DNA of 13,894 nucleotides from Candidatus Cloacimonadota bacterium (GTDB lineage Bacteria; Cloacimonadota; Cloacimonadia; Cloacimonadales; TCS61). The translations under genes and the position numbers were made by a program. Positions 1 through 9,000 of the stretch are shown in pieces; position 1 is the stretch's first letter, and every line of letters starts with the position of its first letter. The DNA lies in assembly GCA_030626645.1 (NCBI GenBank), contig DAOUTP010000022.1, positions 1-13,894 of the forward strand. The letters are read 5' to 3'. The notes under the pieces were generated by a model, which was not told where the DNA came from, searched no databases, and saw only the letters and a list, made by a program, of their open reading frames with translations.

Positions 1-1
1 A

Positions 2-3000
2 AGTAACTATAGTAAATTAGTTGATTATCATTTTGAAAGGACTGATCCTCTTAGTGGTGGCTCATGTACAATTGATTCACATTGTCCGAATGTCATGCCA
101 CAGCTTGCAACAGCCATGAACACAGATCTGACAAATGGAGGTACTTATAGAGTAGATATAGCTCCAGGTTATAATACTGTTGCAACTAATAACGGTTATT
201 CTTTCAGTTGTTCATACCATTCTGGTTGGACTACAACACAGTATTTTAACGAAGTTATTAGCGAGATAAACGCTGACAGACCTCTTCATATAAGTATTTC
301 CGGTCATTCAATTACTGGAGTTGGTTATAATGATGTTGATGAAACGGTTTCAACACATTATACACATCAACCCTGGCTTGTAAATGTTACAAGAGCTCAA
401 CTTCAGGCAACTTATCCTATTATACCGGGTGGTGCATTCGGTCTTGGTATTGAAATTGAAAAACCAGACGGTGACCAGAATTATTATGGAACAGGTTCAG
501 GTGAAACTCTATATGCCGGTGATGTATATGAAATTACCTGGGATTATGATGCTTCCACAGGTTCTTATGTGAAATTGTATTACAGTACAAATCATGGTGT
601 TAGTGGATGGACTACAATTACCTCAAATACACCAAATGATGGTGTATATGACTGGGTAATTCCATCCGGAATTAATTCGACAGCCTGCAGAATAATGATA
701 TATGTTTATTCATCAGGATCAGTCTTTTGGGGTGCTGATGGCAGCTATGGTGATTTCCAGATTTATTCAGGTGGCTCTCTTTACTCACTTAGTAGTGATT
801 CAAAAGTGAATACAACTACCGATCCGGATTATTACCAGTTTAATAATCCCTATGCAACCTGGTGTGCCGTTGGTGTGCGAAATAATACAGTCGGTGAAAA
901 TTGGAGCATGAGAATGTATTCCGACAATACCTTCACAACGGAACTGGTCTCTTCTACTTATACATATCCTGTTGACTTTGTAGTTTTGGACCGTCATCAC
1001 TACAGCGGAATAAACAGGGGCATCAAAGCTTATAGATTTTCCGGTTCAAACACTGCATCTGTTGAATTCGAAGGTGACCTGGAAACATTGATAGTCGGGA
1101 CAAATACCACGTATATATGGACGGCTGGTGATGTCGTCGAAATGTTTGATGTTTATCTTACACCTGGTATTTACAGTTTTGATCTTAATATTACTTCGGG
1201 TTCGGCTGACCTGGATTTTGGATTATTCGGATCAACGGATGGCATCTACTATAAAAACAGGGCAGCTTATCTTGCCCAATCTATCAATGCCGGAGGTGCT
1301 GTGGATGAGTTTTTTACGTTTAACGTAACTACCACTGATTATTATGGATTGTGCTTGTGGGGTAATGATGCCAATACATCAAATTATTACGTTACAATTG
1401 AAAAGGCCGGAACATGGAAAGGAATTACTTCTACCGACTGGCATAATGCGAACAACTGGAGTGCAAGTACCATTCCTGATGCAACTATCGATGTAACTAT
1501 ATCGGCAGGAACTCCTTACAGTCCAGGGATCTTGAATGCAAATGCAAGTTGTAACAATATAACCATTGCAGCTGGGGCTACCCTCAGTATCTATAACAGA
1601 ACACTGGATATAAGTGCAGATTTAATTGCGGACGGACAAATCAGCATGTTGCAGGATAATGCTATCATTAATGTAATGGATGATGTAGTGTGGAATTCAG
1701 GTTCATCCCTTAATGTTACAGCTTATAGTTCTTTTATTAATGTATATGGGGACTGGAACTTTAACATAGGGGCTAATGTTAACCCAACGCTTGGATTTGT
1801 TGATTTTGAAGGATCTTCCAGTAGTTGGATAAGATGTTACAGTGACAACTGTAGTTTTAATAATCTAAGGGTTTACAAATCAGGAGGAGCTATGGCAGAG
1901 GTTAGTAATCTTTGCACTGAAGACCTGGTCATAAACGCTTTAACTTTTATTTCTTCCGACGGTATTTTTAACAGTCTGTCAGACAATGATATTATAATGA
2001 GAGGCTATTTCAACTATTATGGTACATTTGACTTTACACTAAGTGCCAATACAGGTTCGGTAATTTTTGATGGAGCCTCTCAAACCATTAATAATTACAG
2101 TTCGGGATCCGGTATTTTTAATAATGTTATCTTCAGTTCATCCACAGGGACAACACTTTCCAATGATAATATGACTGTTATGGGTGATCTTACCATTAAC
2201 CAGGGAAATTTCAGCCCGGGAACCAATACGGTAACTGTCGGTGGCAACTGGACAAACACAGTAGGAACAGCAGGATTTACTGAAGGAACCGGAAGAGTAA
2301 TTTTCAACGGACCCGGACCCGGAATGCAATACATATATTCTGATGAAACATTCAATATCCTTGAAAACAATACAGTACAGGCAATCCGGATAGGTAATAC
2401 GGTAACTTGCAACAGTTACGATTGGACTTCCGGGAGTATAAGTGTTTCGCCTGGAACATTTATCGCAAATGATCTTGTCCAAAGTGGAATTTATGGTAAC
2501 TATTATGCACTTACCAATTCTGAAATTCATTTACACCAGGATGCAGGCCAATTTGTAGATTTGTTTGGAGATATACTGATTTATGGAAATGGATTAATCA
2601 GAGTTTATGGTGGGGCGGATGAGAGCTACTGGTGTAGCAGTACACCTTTGGATATTGATATCAATTCAGGGGGAGTGCTGGATTTTGTTGACTGGGGCAT
2701 AACTATATATGCAACACAACTCCTGACCTACGATTTGGTAGATGGCACTATTCGAACTGGAGGTCATTTTACCTGCAATCGTACAGATTTTAATCCTACC
2801 GGTGGAACAATTGAACTATATGGTTCTATAGATGCAAGTCTGAGCATGGGAGCAGGTAGTAACTTCTATGATGTTCAGATAAATAAAGCTGCCAGTGATA
2901 AGATTACAAAAGAATCGAAAAATGAAAAGAGAACAATCCAGGACAGAGATGGATCTGTGATTGAACTTACTCGCACAGATGCAGTCAATGTTGCCAGTGA

Positions 3001-6000
3001 TCTGGATATTAACGGTAATCTTCAAATTGATAATGGAACATTTGATCTTAGTGGATATACAGTTAATGTTGCTATTGATGTACATAACTATGGAGAATTG
3101 ACAGTTGATGGTGCATTGGAAATTGGTAACGATTTTTATTTATATTCAGCTTCGACTGTTGATCTTTCCGGAACAATTCATTTAGGAACTTCTACTGGAT
3201 GGCATGGAAGTGCAACTCATTATACAGGCAGCACTTTCAATCAAACTGCCGGAGATTATTATGTTGAGAGTATTGTTCTTCAAAATGGAAGTCAATTCAA
3301 CGGAATAGGTGGAATAATACATATGTATGTTGATGGTTATGCATCTACTAATACTGTTGAAATCGATGATCCGGATAGTTATTTTTATAACTTTTTAGTG
3401 GACTCCGGAGCTAGTGCTGCGCTTTACAACTGTTCTAATAGTTTAACTGCCTACTATACTATTTTGTCTGGTCCTCTAGATATCAATTCATATACAATGA
3501 ATGCAACATATGTCGATGTTTATGATGATCTCATTATCGATTCCGGAGGAACTGTAAATGTTACAGGTAATGGACCATATTTCTCCAGTCCTGGTTCTTT
3601 AACTATGATTTCCGGTAGTGAATTAAATAGTGAACAAAATATCCGTTTCTATACAGGATCAATAGAAAATGTGTCCGGAGGTGAGATATTCTTAGCTGGA
3701 AGTTTTAGTGATTATAATGAAATCTTTTCTCCTACAGGCGGTTCTGTAACATTTGATGGAAGTTCTGCATCATCCATTTTCGGACCAACTGCATTTTATG
3801 ATTTGAATATCGATAAAACCGGGGCAACTGTAACTGCGAATTCTTCCTTTTCTGTTTCAAATAACCTTGATATAACTTCAGGGGCACTGACTCTGAATGG
3901 CTATACAGTTGATGTTGCTAATGATGTAGATGTTTACGGTACACTAAATATGACCAATGCTGCAGATATTCTGAATATTGGAGATGCAGCTTATGACAAT
4001 CTTGCTTTCCGAAATGGTTCATTCGGAAACTTGACGGCTGGAGTAGTGAATCTTGCTTCCTGGTTATGGGTAGACGTTGGAGGTTTATTGACTGCCACGA
4101 CAGGGAACACCATGAATTTTAATGGTCCGAGTGTAGCAGGTATTGAAGTTGATGCTGCCGGGTCTGTTTTTGGAAACATAAATATTGTTTCCGTAAATCC
4201 GTTTCGATTATATTCTGTCTCAAGCCAACTGATCGAAGTTGATGGAAATTTTGACTTACAGGCAGGTAATACCATTGATTTTCAAAACCGGTCAATGACC
4301 GTTCATGGACTATTTACTGATGATCCAACCAGCACAGTATATATTTATGATGGTCCTGTGGATGGAGGAAACACAAATCTGTTCTCTGCAAATGGCAATA
4401 GAGAAAATCAAAATGACGTTAGTATTACCAAGAGTTCAGAGAACTCGAAGGATTCCAGGTCAAGAGGAGGTTACCTTGAAATTGATACCGATTTCACTCT
4501 GAATGGCCTTATGGATGTGGGTGATGGAGATGTACTAGTTCATGGAGTATTTGAACTTGCAACTACCGGCACATTGACAATAGATGGTGGTAGCTTTATA
4601 AATGATGAATCTACTAGAGATAGGGCTTGGAGGTATCTCCGAGGTACTTTCAACTTGAGTGATGGTCTGTTTGAGTTAACATATAACAGCCCTTACTTTA
4701 GTTCAACAGCTTCTTCAAGTATAAGCGGAGGCATCATAAGGAGCGGAGAAGCATTTTATGCATGTGATGCCGGAGTTTTTGAACCAAGTGGTGGTGAAGT
4801 TGAATTTGTTGGAATTAGCATCGGTAACATTTTTTGTTCAAACGGAAACTATTTCCACGACTTCATCATAAATATAACTTCTGGAACGGGCAATATTCAG
4901 ACAGATATTACAGTCCAGAACGATGTTACAATTAATTCAAGCGCACTCAATACGAACAGCTATGATATGTATGTTGGTGGTAACTGGACAAATAATGTGG
5001 GTGCCGGAGGATTTTTGCCTAATACAAATACTGTTATTTTTGACGGTACAGGTGATGTAAGTATTACTCCGGGAGAAACCTTTTATGATTTAACATTAGA
5101 TAAAGTGTCTTCAGCTGATCATCTGGATTTATTTGGCTCGGTAACTGTTGGAAACGACCTGACAATTAATCCCGGAGCTCTATATTCAAATGATAATACA
5201 ATCTCCGTCAGTGGTAACGTAACTGTCAATAGTGGAGGTGTATTATACATGGAAGCCAATAGTACACTTGAAATTGGTGATGCAAGCAATTTAAATGTGT
5301 TTGGTGGAGGCACTCTGGAAGTGCTGGGTGCTCCCGGCAACTTAGCCACCATTACTCACCGCAGCACAGGAAATTATGCTTTTAATGTTTATTCAGGAGG
5401 TACGATTGGTGCAGAATATGGTTTGTTTGAACATATGACAGCCAATGGAGTATACGTGAGAGATGGTGGTTTTGTTGATCCATCACATTCTTTCGACTAT
5501 TGCACGTTCCAAAATGGATATGTAGGTTCCGGAACACTCTTGTACGTCGAGAATGACGAGGATTTAACAATAACTGGAGCAAATTTCCCGGATGCATCAT
5601 CCACTTTTTATAATGTAGCCAAAATTGAGGATCATGGTACAATTACTATGGTAAATTATACCGGTATTTTCTCCGGTGAAGTCTACGATTATGATTACTA
5701 TGAAAGAATAGACTGGGGTGGATTATCAGCAATTGATGATCTTACAATTCAGTATAATTCTGGAACTGACGAGATTGAGCTTAACTGGACATATCCAGTA
5801 CCTGTAGACCAGTTCAAGATCTATCGTTCTACTGATCCTTATGATTTTTCCGGAGCAGATGTATTTACAGTTTATACTGAAAGTTATTCTGAACCTGCAA
5901 CAGGTATAAATTATTTCTATCAGGTAACTGCTGAGGATATTTCTGATAATGGAGGTACAAGAGGAAAAACCGGAAGATCAGACTCAGCTCTTTGGGATAA

Positions 6001-6004
6001 GTAG
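2..6004 (+). CDS. Giant exported repeat protein: C39-like peptidase end, Ig-like domain, beta-solenoid repeats, FN3-like C-terminus (5' partial)
   Basis: The frame is open from base 2, so the gene starts upstream; the ATG at 95 is internal and 2000 codons are visible. Order: nt 2-430 resembles the end of a papain-like C39-type peptidase, with the likely catalytic His in 'SGHSITGVGY' (codon 305); the Cys would lie upstream and the third catalytic residue is unclear. At about 464-785 is an Ig-like 'ETLYAGDVYEITWDY' domain of the Kre9/KNH kind. At about 790-1400 are two beta-sandwich modules with 'WCAVGVRNN' and 'VDFVVLDRHH'. At about 1411 is a 'GTWKGITSTDWHNANNWS' module, then Asn/Thr/Gly-rich beta-solenoid repeats to about 5700, then an FN3-like module (about 5729-5960). 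The composition suits an extracellular protein; the signal peptide would be upstream. I see no type IX secretion C-terminal domain and no LPXTG. The role is unknown; surface adhesion or matrix binding is a guess. A terminator follows at 6065. Confidence 0.85.
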   Translation, partial: SNYSKLVDYHFERTDPLSGGSCTIDSHCPNVMPQLATAMNTDLTNGGTYRVDIAPGYNTVATNNGYSFSCSYHSGWTTTQYFNEVISEINADRPLHISISGHSITGVGYNDVDETVSTHYTHQPWLVNVTRAQLQATYPIIPGGAFGLGIEIEKPDGDQNYYGTGSGETLYAGDVYEITWDYDASTGSYVKLYYSTNHGVSGWTTITSNTPNDGVYDWVIPSGINSTACRIMIYVYSSGSVFWGADGSYGDFQIYSGGSLYSLSSDSKVNTTTDPDYYQFNNPYATWCAVGVRNNTVGENWSMRMYSDNTFTTELVSSTYTYPVDFVVLDRHHYSGINRGIKAYRFSGSNTASVEFEGDLETLIVGTNTTYIWTAGDVVEMFDVYLTPGIYSFDLNITSGSADLDFGLFGSTDGIYYKNRAAYLAQSINAGGAVDEFFTFNVTTTDYYGLCLWGNDANTSNYYVTIEKAGTWKGITSTDWHNANNWSASTIPDATIDVTISAGTPYSPGILNANASCNNITIAAGATLSIYNRTLDISADLIADGQISMLQDNAIINVMDDVVWNSGSSLNVTAYSSFINVYGDWNFNIGANVNPTLGFVDFEGSSSSWIRCYSDNCSFNNLRVYKSGGAMAEVSNLCTEDLVINALTFISSDGIFNSLSDNDIIMRGYFNYYGTFDFTLSANTGSVIFDGASQTINNYSSGSGIFNNVIFSSSTGTTLSNDNMTVMGDLTINQGNFSPGTNTVTVGGNWTNTVGTAGFTEGTGRVIFNGPGPGMQYIYSDETFNILENNTVQAIRIGNTVTCNSYDWTSGSISVSPGTFIANDLVQSGIYGNYYALTNSEIHLHQDAGQFVDLFGDILIYGNGLIRVYGGADESYWCSSTPLDIDINSGGVLDFVDWGITIYATQLLTYDLVDGTIRTGGHFTCNRTDFNPTGGTIELYGSIDASLSMGAGSNFYDVQINKAASDKITKESKNEKRTIQDRDGSVIELTRTDAVNVASDLDINGNLQIDNGTFDLSGYTVNVAIDVHNYGELTVDGALEIGNDFYLYSASTVDLSGTIHLGTSTGWHGSATHYTGSTFNQTAGDYYVESIVLQNGSQFNGIGGIIHMYVDGYASTNTVEIDDPDSYFYNFLVDSGASAALYNCSNSLTAYYTILSGPLDINSYTMNATYVDVYDDLIIDSGGTVNVTGNGPYFSSPGSLTMISGSELNSEQNIRFYTGSIENVSGGEIFLAGSFSDYNEIFSPTGGSVTFDGSSASSIFGPTAFYDLNIDKTGATVTANSSFSVSNNLDITSGALTLNGYTVDVANDVDVYGTLNMTNAADILNIGDAAYDNLAFRNGSFGNLTAGVVNLASWLWVDVGGLLTATTGNTMNFNGPSVAGIEVDAAGSVFGNINIVSVNPFRLYSVSSQLIEVDGNFDLQAGNTIDFQNRSMTVHGLFTDDPTSTVYIYDGPVDGGNTNLFSANGNRENQNDVSITKSSENSKDSRSRGGYLEIDTDFTLNGLMDVGDGDVLVHGVFELATTGTLTIDGGSFINDESTRDRAWRYLRGTFNLSDGLFELTYNSPYFSSTASSSISGGIIRSGEAFYACDAGVFEPSGGEVEFVGISIGNIFCSNGNYFHDFIINITSGTGNIQTDITVQNDVTINSSALNTNSYDMYVGGNWTNNVGAGGFLPNTNTVIFDGTGDVSITPGETFYDLTLDKVSSADHLDLFGSVTVGNDLTINPGALYSNDNTISVSGNVTVNSGGVLYMEANSTLEIGDASNLNVFGGGTLEVLGAPGNLATITHRSTGNYAFNVYSGGTIGAEYGLFEHMTANGVYVRDGGFVDPSHSFDYCTFQNGYVGSGTLLYVENDEDLTITGANFPDASSTFYNVAKIEDHGTITMVNYTGIFSGEVYDYDYYERIDWGGLSAIDDLTIQYNSGTDEIELNWTYPVPVDQFKIYRSTDPYDFSGADVFTVYTESYSEPATGINYFYQVTAEDISDNGGTRGKTGRSDSALWDK
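2056..5300 (+). repeat. Degenerate beta-solenoid repeat units inside the giant surface protein
   Basis: Units of very roughly 70-90 residues recur with a shared plan. A strand 'G-(G/S)-x-(V/I)-x-F-(D/N)-G' is followed by 'FYDLNIDK' or a variant, then 'NNLDITSGALTLNGYTVDV' or a variant. Copies begin near 2056, 2790, 3730, 4111, 4783 and 5030. 'GGNWTNTVGTAGF' (about 2240) and 'GGNWTNNVGAGGF' (about 4975) are near-twin modules about 2.7 kb apart. The copies are diverged at DNA level, so this is an old protein repeat and not a recent tandem duplication. Unit limits are approximate. Confidence 0.6.
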
Positions 6005-6027
6005 ATCAATCGTAAAACAATCGATTA

Positions 6028-6055
6028 GAGTCCCACCAAAATATTGGTGGGACTC
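6028..6055. other. Perfect 12-bp hairpin without a T-tract
   Basis: GAGTCCCACCAA pairs with TTGGTGGGACTC around an AATA loop, 23 bp after the plus-strand stop. Neither side carries an immediate run of T: the plus side continues ATACTG, and the minus side continues TAATCGATTGTTTT. It could be an RNA 3'-end stabiliser, a weak minus-strand terminator for the cyclase gene that ends at 6096, or a factor-dependent site. Confidence 0.6.
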
Positions 6056-6064
6056 ATACTGTTG

Positions 6065-6097
6065 ACAAAGTCCTGCGCAAGCGGGGCTTTGTTTTTT
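6065..6097 (+). terminator. Intrinsic terminator of the giant surface protein gene
   Basis: ACAAAGTCCTGC pairs over 12 positions (two G-T wobbles) with GCGGGGCTTTGT around a GCAA tetraloop of the stable GNRA type, and TTTTTT follows at 6092-6097. This is a textbook rho-independent terminator for the plus strand. Its T-tract overlaps the minus-strand stop codon (6096-6098) of the convergent cyclase gene, so the two 3' ends are packed together without spare sequence. Confidence 0.85.
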
Positions 6098-9000
6098 ATT
6101 TCTTCAACAACTCTATTTGTTCTTTTGCCAAATTAATTCCAATCTGGAACGAACAGGCTTCAAACAATGCTAATGCTTTCTTTAGTTTTTGTGTTGCAGC
6201 ATCCATATTTTTTCTTTCTTTTTCCAGCATTGCCCAATTGAAGAAAGCTTTTCCTTCTCCTTCTTTATCACCTACTTTAACCAGGATTTTCTGCTGCTCA
6301 GAATAATATTTTTCTGCTTCATTAAATTGTTCAGCAGCTTTTGCACAATTACCTAAATTTCCGTAAGTATGCGCAATTCCCTCAGGATCATTGAGTTTTT
6401 TCTGAAGTTTCAGATTATTAATGTATATTTCCTTTGCTTTTTTAAGCCTATTCATTCTAAAAAGAATATCTCCAATTATATCATTCGCAAAGGTAATTCC
6501 AACCAGGTCCTGTATTTTTTCACACATATTTTTTGAACGATAAAGATAATCAAGTGCTTGTGTAAATTTTTCCAAACGGTAATAGGCATCTCCAAGATTA
6601 TATAAAATCAAGCCCTCCTGAGTTTTATTCCCTACAGTTCTGGCAAGATCCAATCCCTTTTCATAATGGTCGATAGCTTTCTCTACATTTCCTTCTGAAG
6701 CATGTACAATTGCAATATCAGACAAAAATTTACTGGCAGAATATTTACTTCCGATTTCCTCTGCAATCTTGAGAGCCTTTTGATAAAATTCCATCGCCTT
6801 TTTTCTCTCACCAAGACGAGAATGCACAATTCCAATATTATGAAGAGCAGCATAAATTAAAGTTTTTTTATTTTCCTTTTTAACTATTTCATAATTTCTT
6901 CGGAAATACTTCATCGAATTACTATATTGTGCTTTGTTTAAATAAAAAATTCCCATAGTATTTGAGAGTCTACCTTCAAAAAAGCGGTCGTTTTTTGATT
7001 TCAAAATATCCAGTAATTTGTAAGCTCGGCTTTCAAATTCTTCAGCTTCGTTTAAGTATCTCAAAGCTTCCAGAAGATAAATTTCTATAAAATATTTATA
7101 ATAATTTGTTTTTAGTTCCTTAATAATTTGCTGAATATATTTTCTCAACTCGATGAAGTTCTCCATCACCACAAATCTACGTGCAGATAAATAGAAATAC
7201 CTGTCTTTTTGCTCGATTTCTTTTATTGATTCAGGATTTAATTTTTCTAGTTCTACTTTTGCAGGTTCGGTATCACCGATTAAAAGCAGCAACTCTACTT
7301 TATTGAGAATTATTTTAAATTTTAATTTATCATTTTTATATTTTTGAGAATTTATTATACTAATTAGTCTTTCGTAGTATTCAATTGCAACCAAATTATG
7401 ATATAGATTTTTTTCATGATCTCCTGCTTTTTCTAAGTAATAGATAGCATTTTTAAATATTTCTGCTTTATCATAATTATAAGCGAGATCAGCATAATAA
7501 TTTTCAATTCCACTTTTATAAATATTCTCGATTGATTTAGCAGCAAGCTTATGAAAATGTCGTAAATCTTTTTTCAATATCAGCTCGTAAATACTTTCCC
7601 TGATAAAAACATTCTTGAAAACATGGTTGATCTTGTTTTCAGAAAACCAGATATTCTCTTTTTCTCCGTCTTTAATATATTTATCAATTTCCACGTTCTC
7701 TAACATTGAACTCAATATTTTTTTGGTGAAATTATTTCCAAGAACTGAAGCTGTTTTTGTGAAATCTTTTAATTCAGGATTCAATTTATCGATCCTTGCA
7801 ACGATTATGGAATTTATGTTTGCAGGTATTTCAAAATCTTTTTTAATTATGGAAAGGTCATCAGCCAGGATATTTTTTTCTTTTAAATATAAAATGATCT
7901 GCTCAATGAAAAACGGATTCCCCTGACTCTTTTCCCAAACCATGTTGAAAGTTATATCTGGTATTTCCTGGAATATCAATGCATCTTTATTCAATCTCTC
8001 TTCAATTAAAAGTTTTGCAGAATTTTTATCAAGAGGATGAAGCGTAATCCTGCTTTCCTTTACATCCTGTAGATTAAAACTGAAAGATGATTCATCATCA
8101 TTAAAACGACAGGAAGCGATTATTGCAATAGGAAAATTCTCTATATTTCGTGTTAAGACTTCCAGGAAACTTAATGTATCATTATCTATCCAGTTTGTAT
8201 CCTCGAATTCGATAATTACAGGCTTTTCCAGGGAAAGAAGTTTTACCAGGTTCATTAAAGCATACAGTGTGTTCAGATACCCCGATTTCGGGTCTAATTG
8301 GCTGAATAAAGAATCCTCCCCAAAAAGACCTATTAAAGCTCCCAGAAAGGATTTTGTCCTGTTGAGTTCTTTTTTTATTTCTTCATCTTTAGTAAGAAGG
8401 GAAAGCATCCTGATTTTTTCCTCGAAGTTGATTTTATTAATTTCTGGGGTGTTTTGTTCTGATTGAATAAATAAGTTGGAGAGAAAGAATTTAACAGGAT
8501 TGAAGCTTTTTCTCAAAATTGCATCACAGGGCATGTAAATCCAGTGATATTCGGTAGAAGGGAATGATTGTTTTATTTCATGAATTAGTCTGCTTTTCCC
8601 GATTCCTGCAGCACCTTCATTATAAATGATACCACTGAATTTATTTGTATTTATTTTGTTTATCAAGCTTTTGATTTTTTTCTGTTCTGTTTCTCTACCA
8701 AAAAGTTTTCCTTCAAAACCTGTTCTTTTTGCAAGTTCATTTTTTTTATTTAATTTATATGTTGTAATTTTTTGAGAAAATCCTTTTAGTTTGAAATTGT
8801 CTATGAATGAAACATCAAAATTTTCTTTCACTTTTTCAAAAATAAAACTATCAATGAAAATCTCCTTCCATCTGGCTTTCATCATAAATCTGGAAGCAAG
8901 ATTAACCGACATTCCAAGAGAAGTATATTCTTCGCGCTTTTCACTTCCAACAAATCCTGCGAATGCAACTCCATAGCTTAAACCAATTCTACAATTGAAA

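Noticed and set aside
2095..2530. Open antisense frames within the surface protein gene as separate genes
   Set aside because: They lie wholly inside the repeat-coding region and have low-complexity composition, as expected of shadows of repetitive coding DNA.
5729..6004. Type IX secretion C-terminal domain at the end of the giant protein
   Set aside because: The end is an FN3-like module followed by a short Gly/Arg/Asp tail, with no 'YPNP'-type motif.
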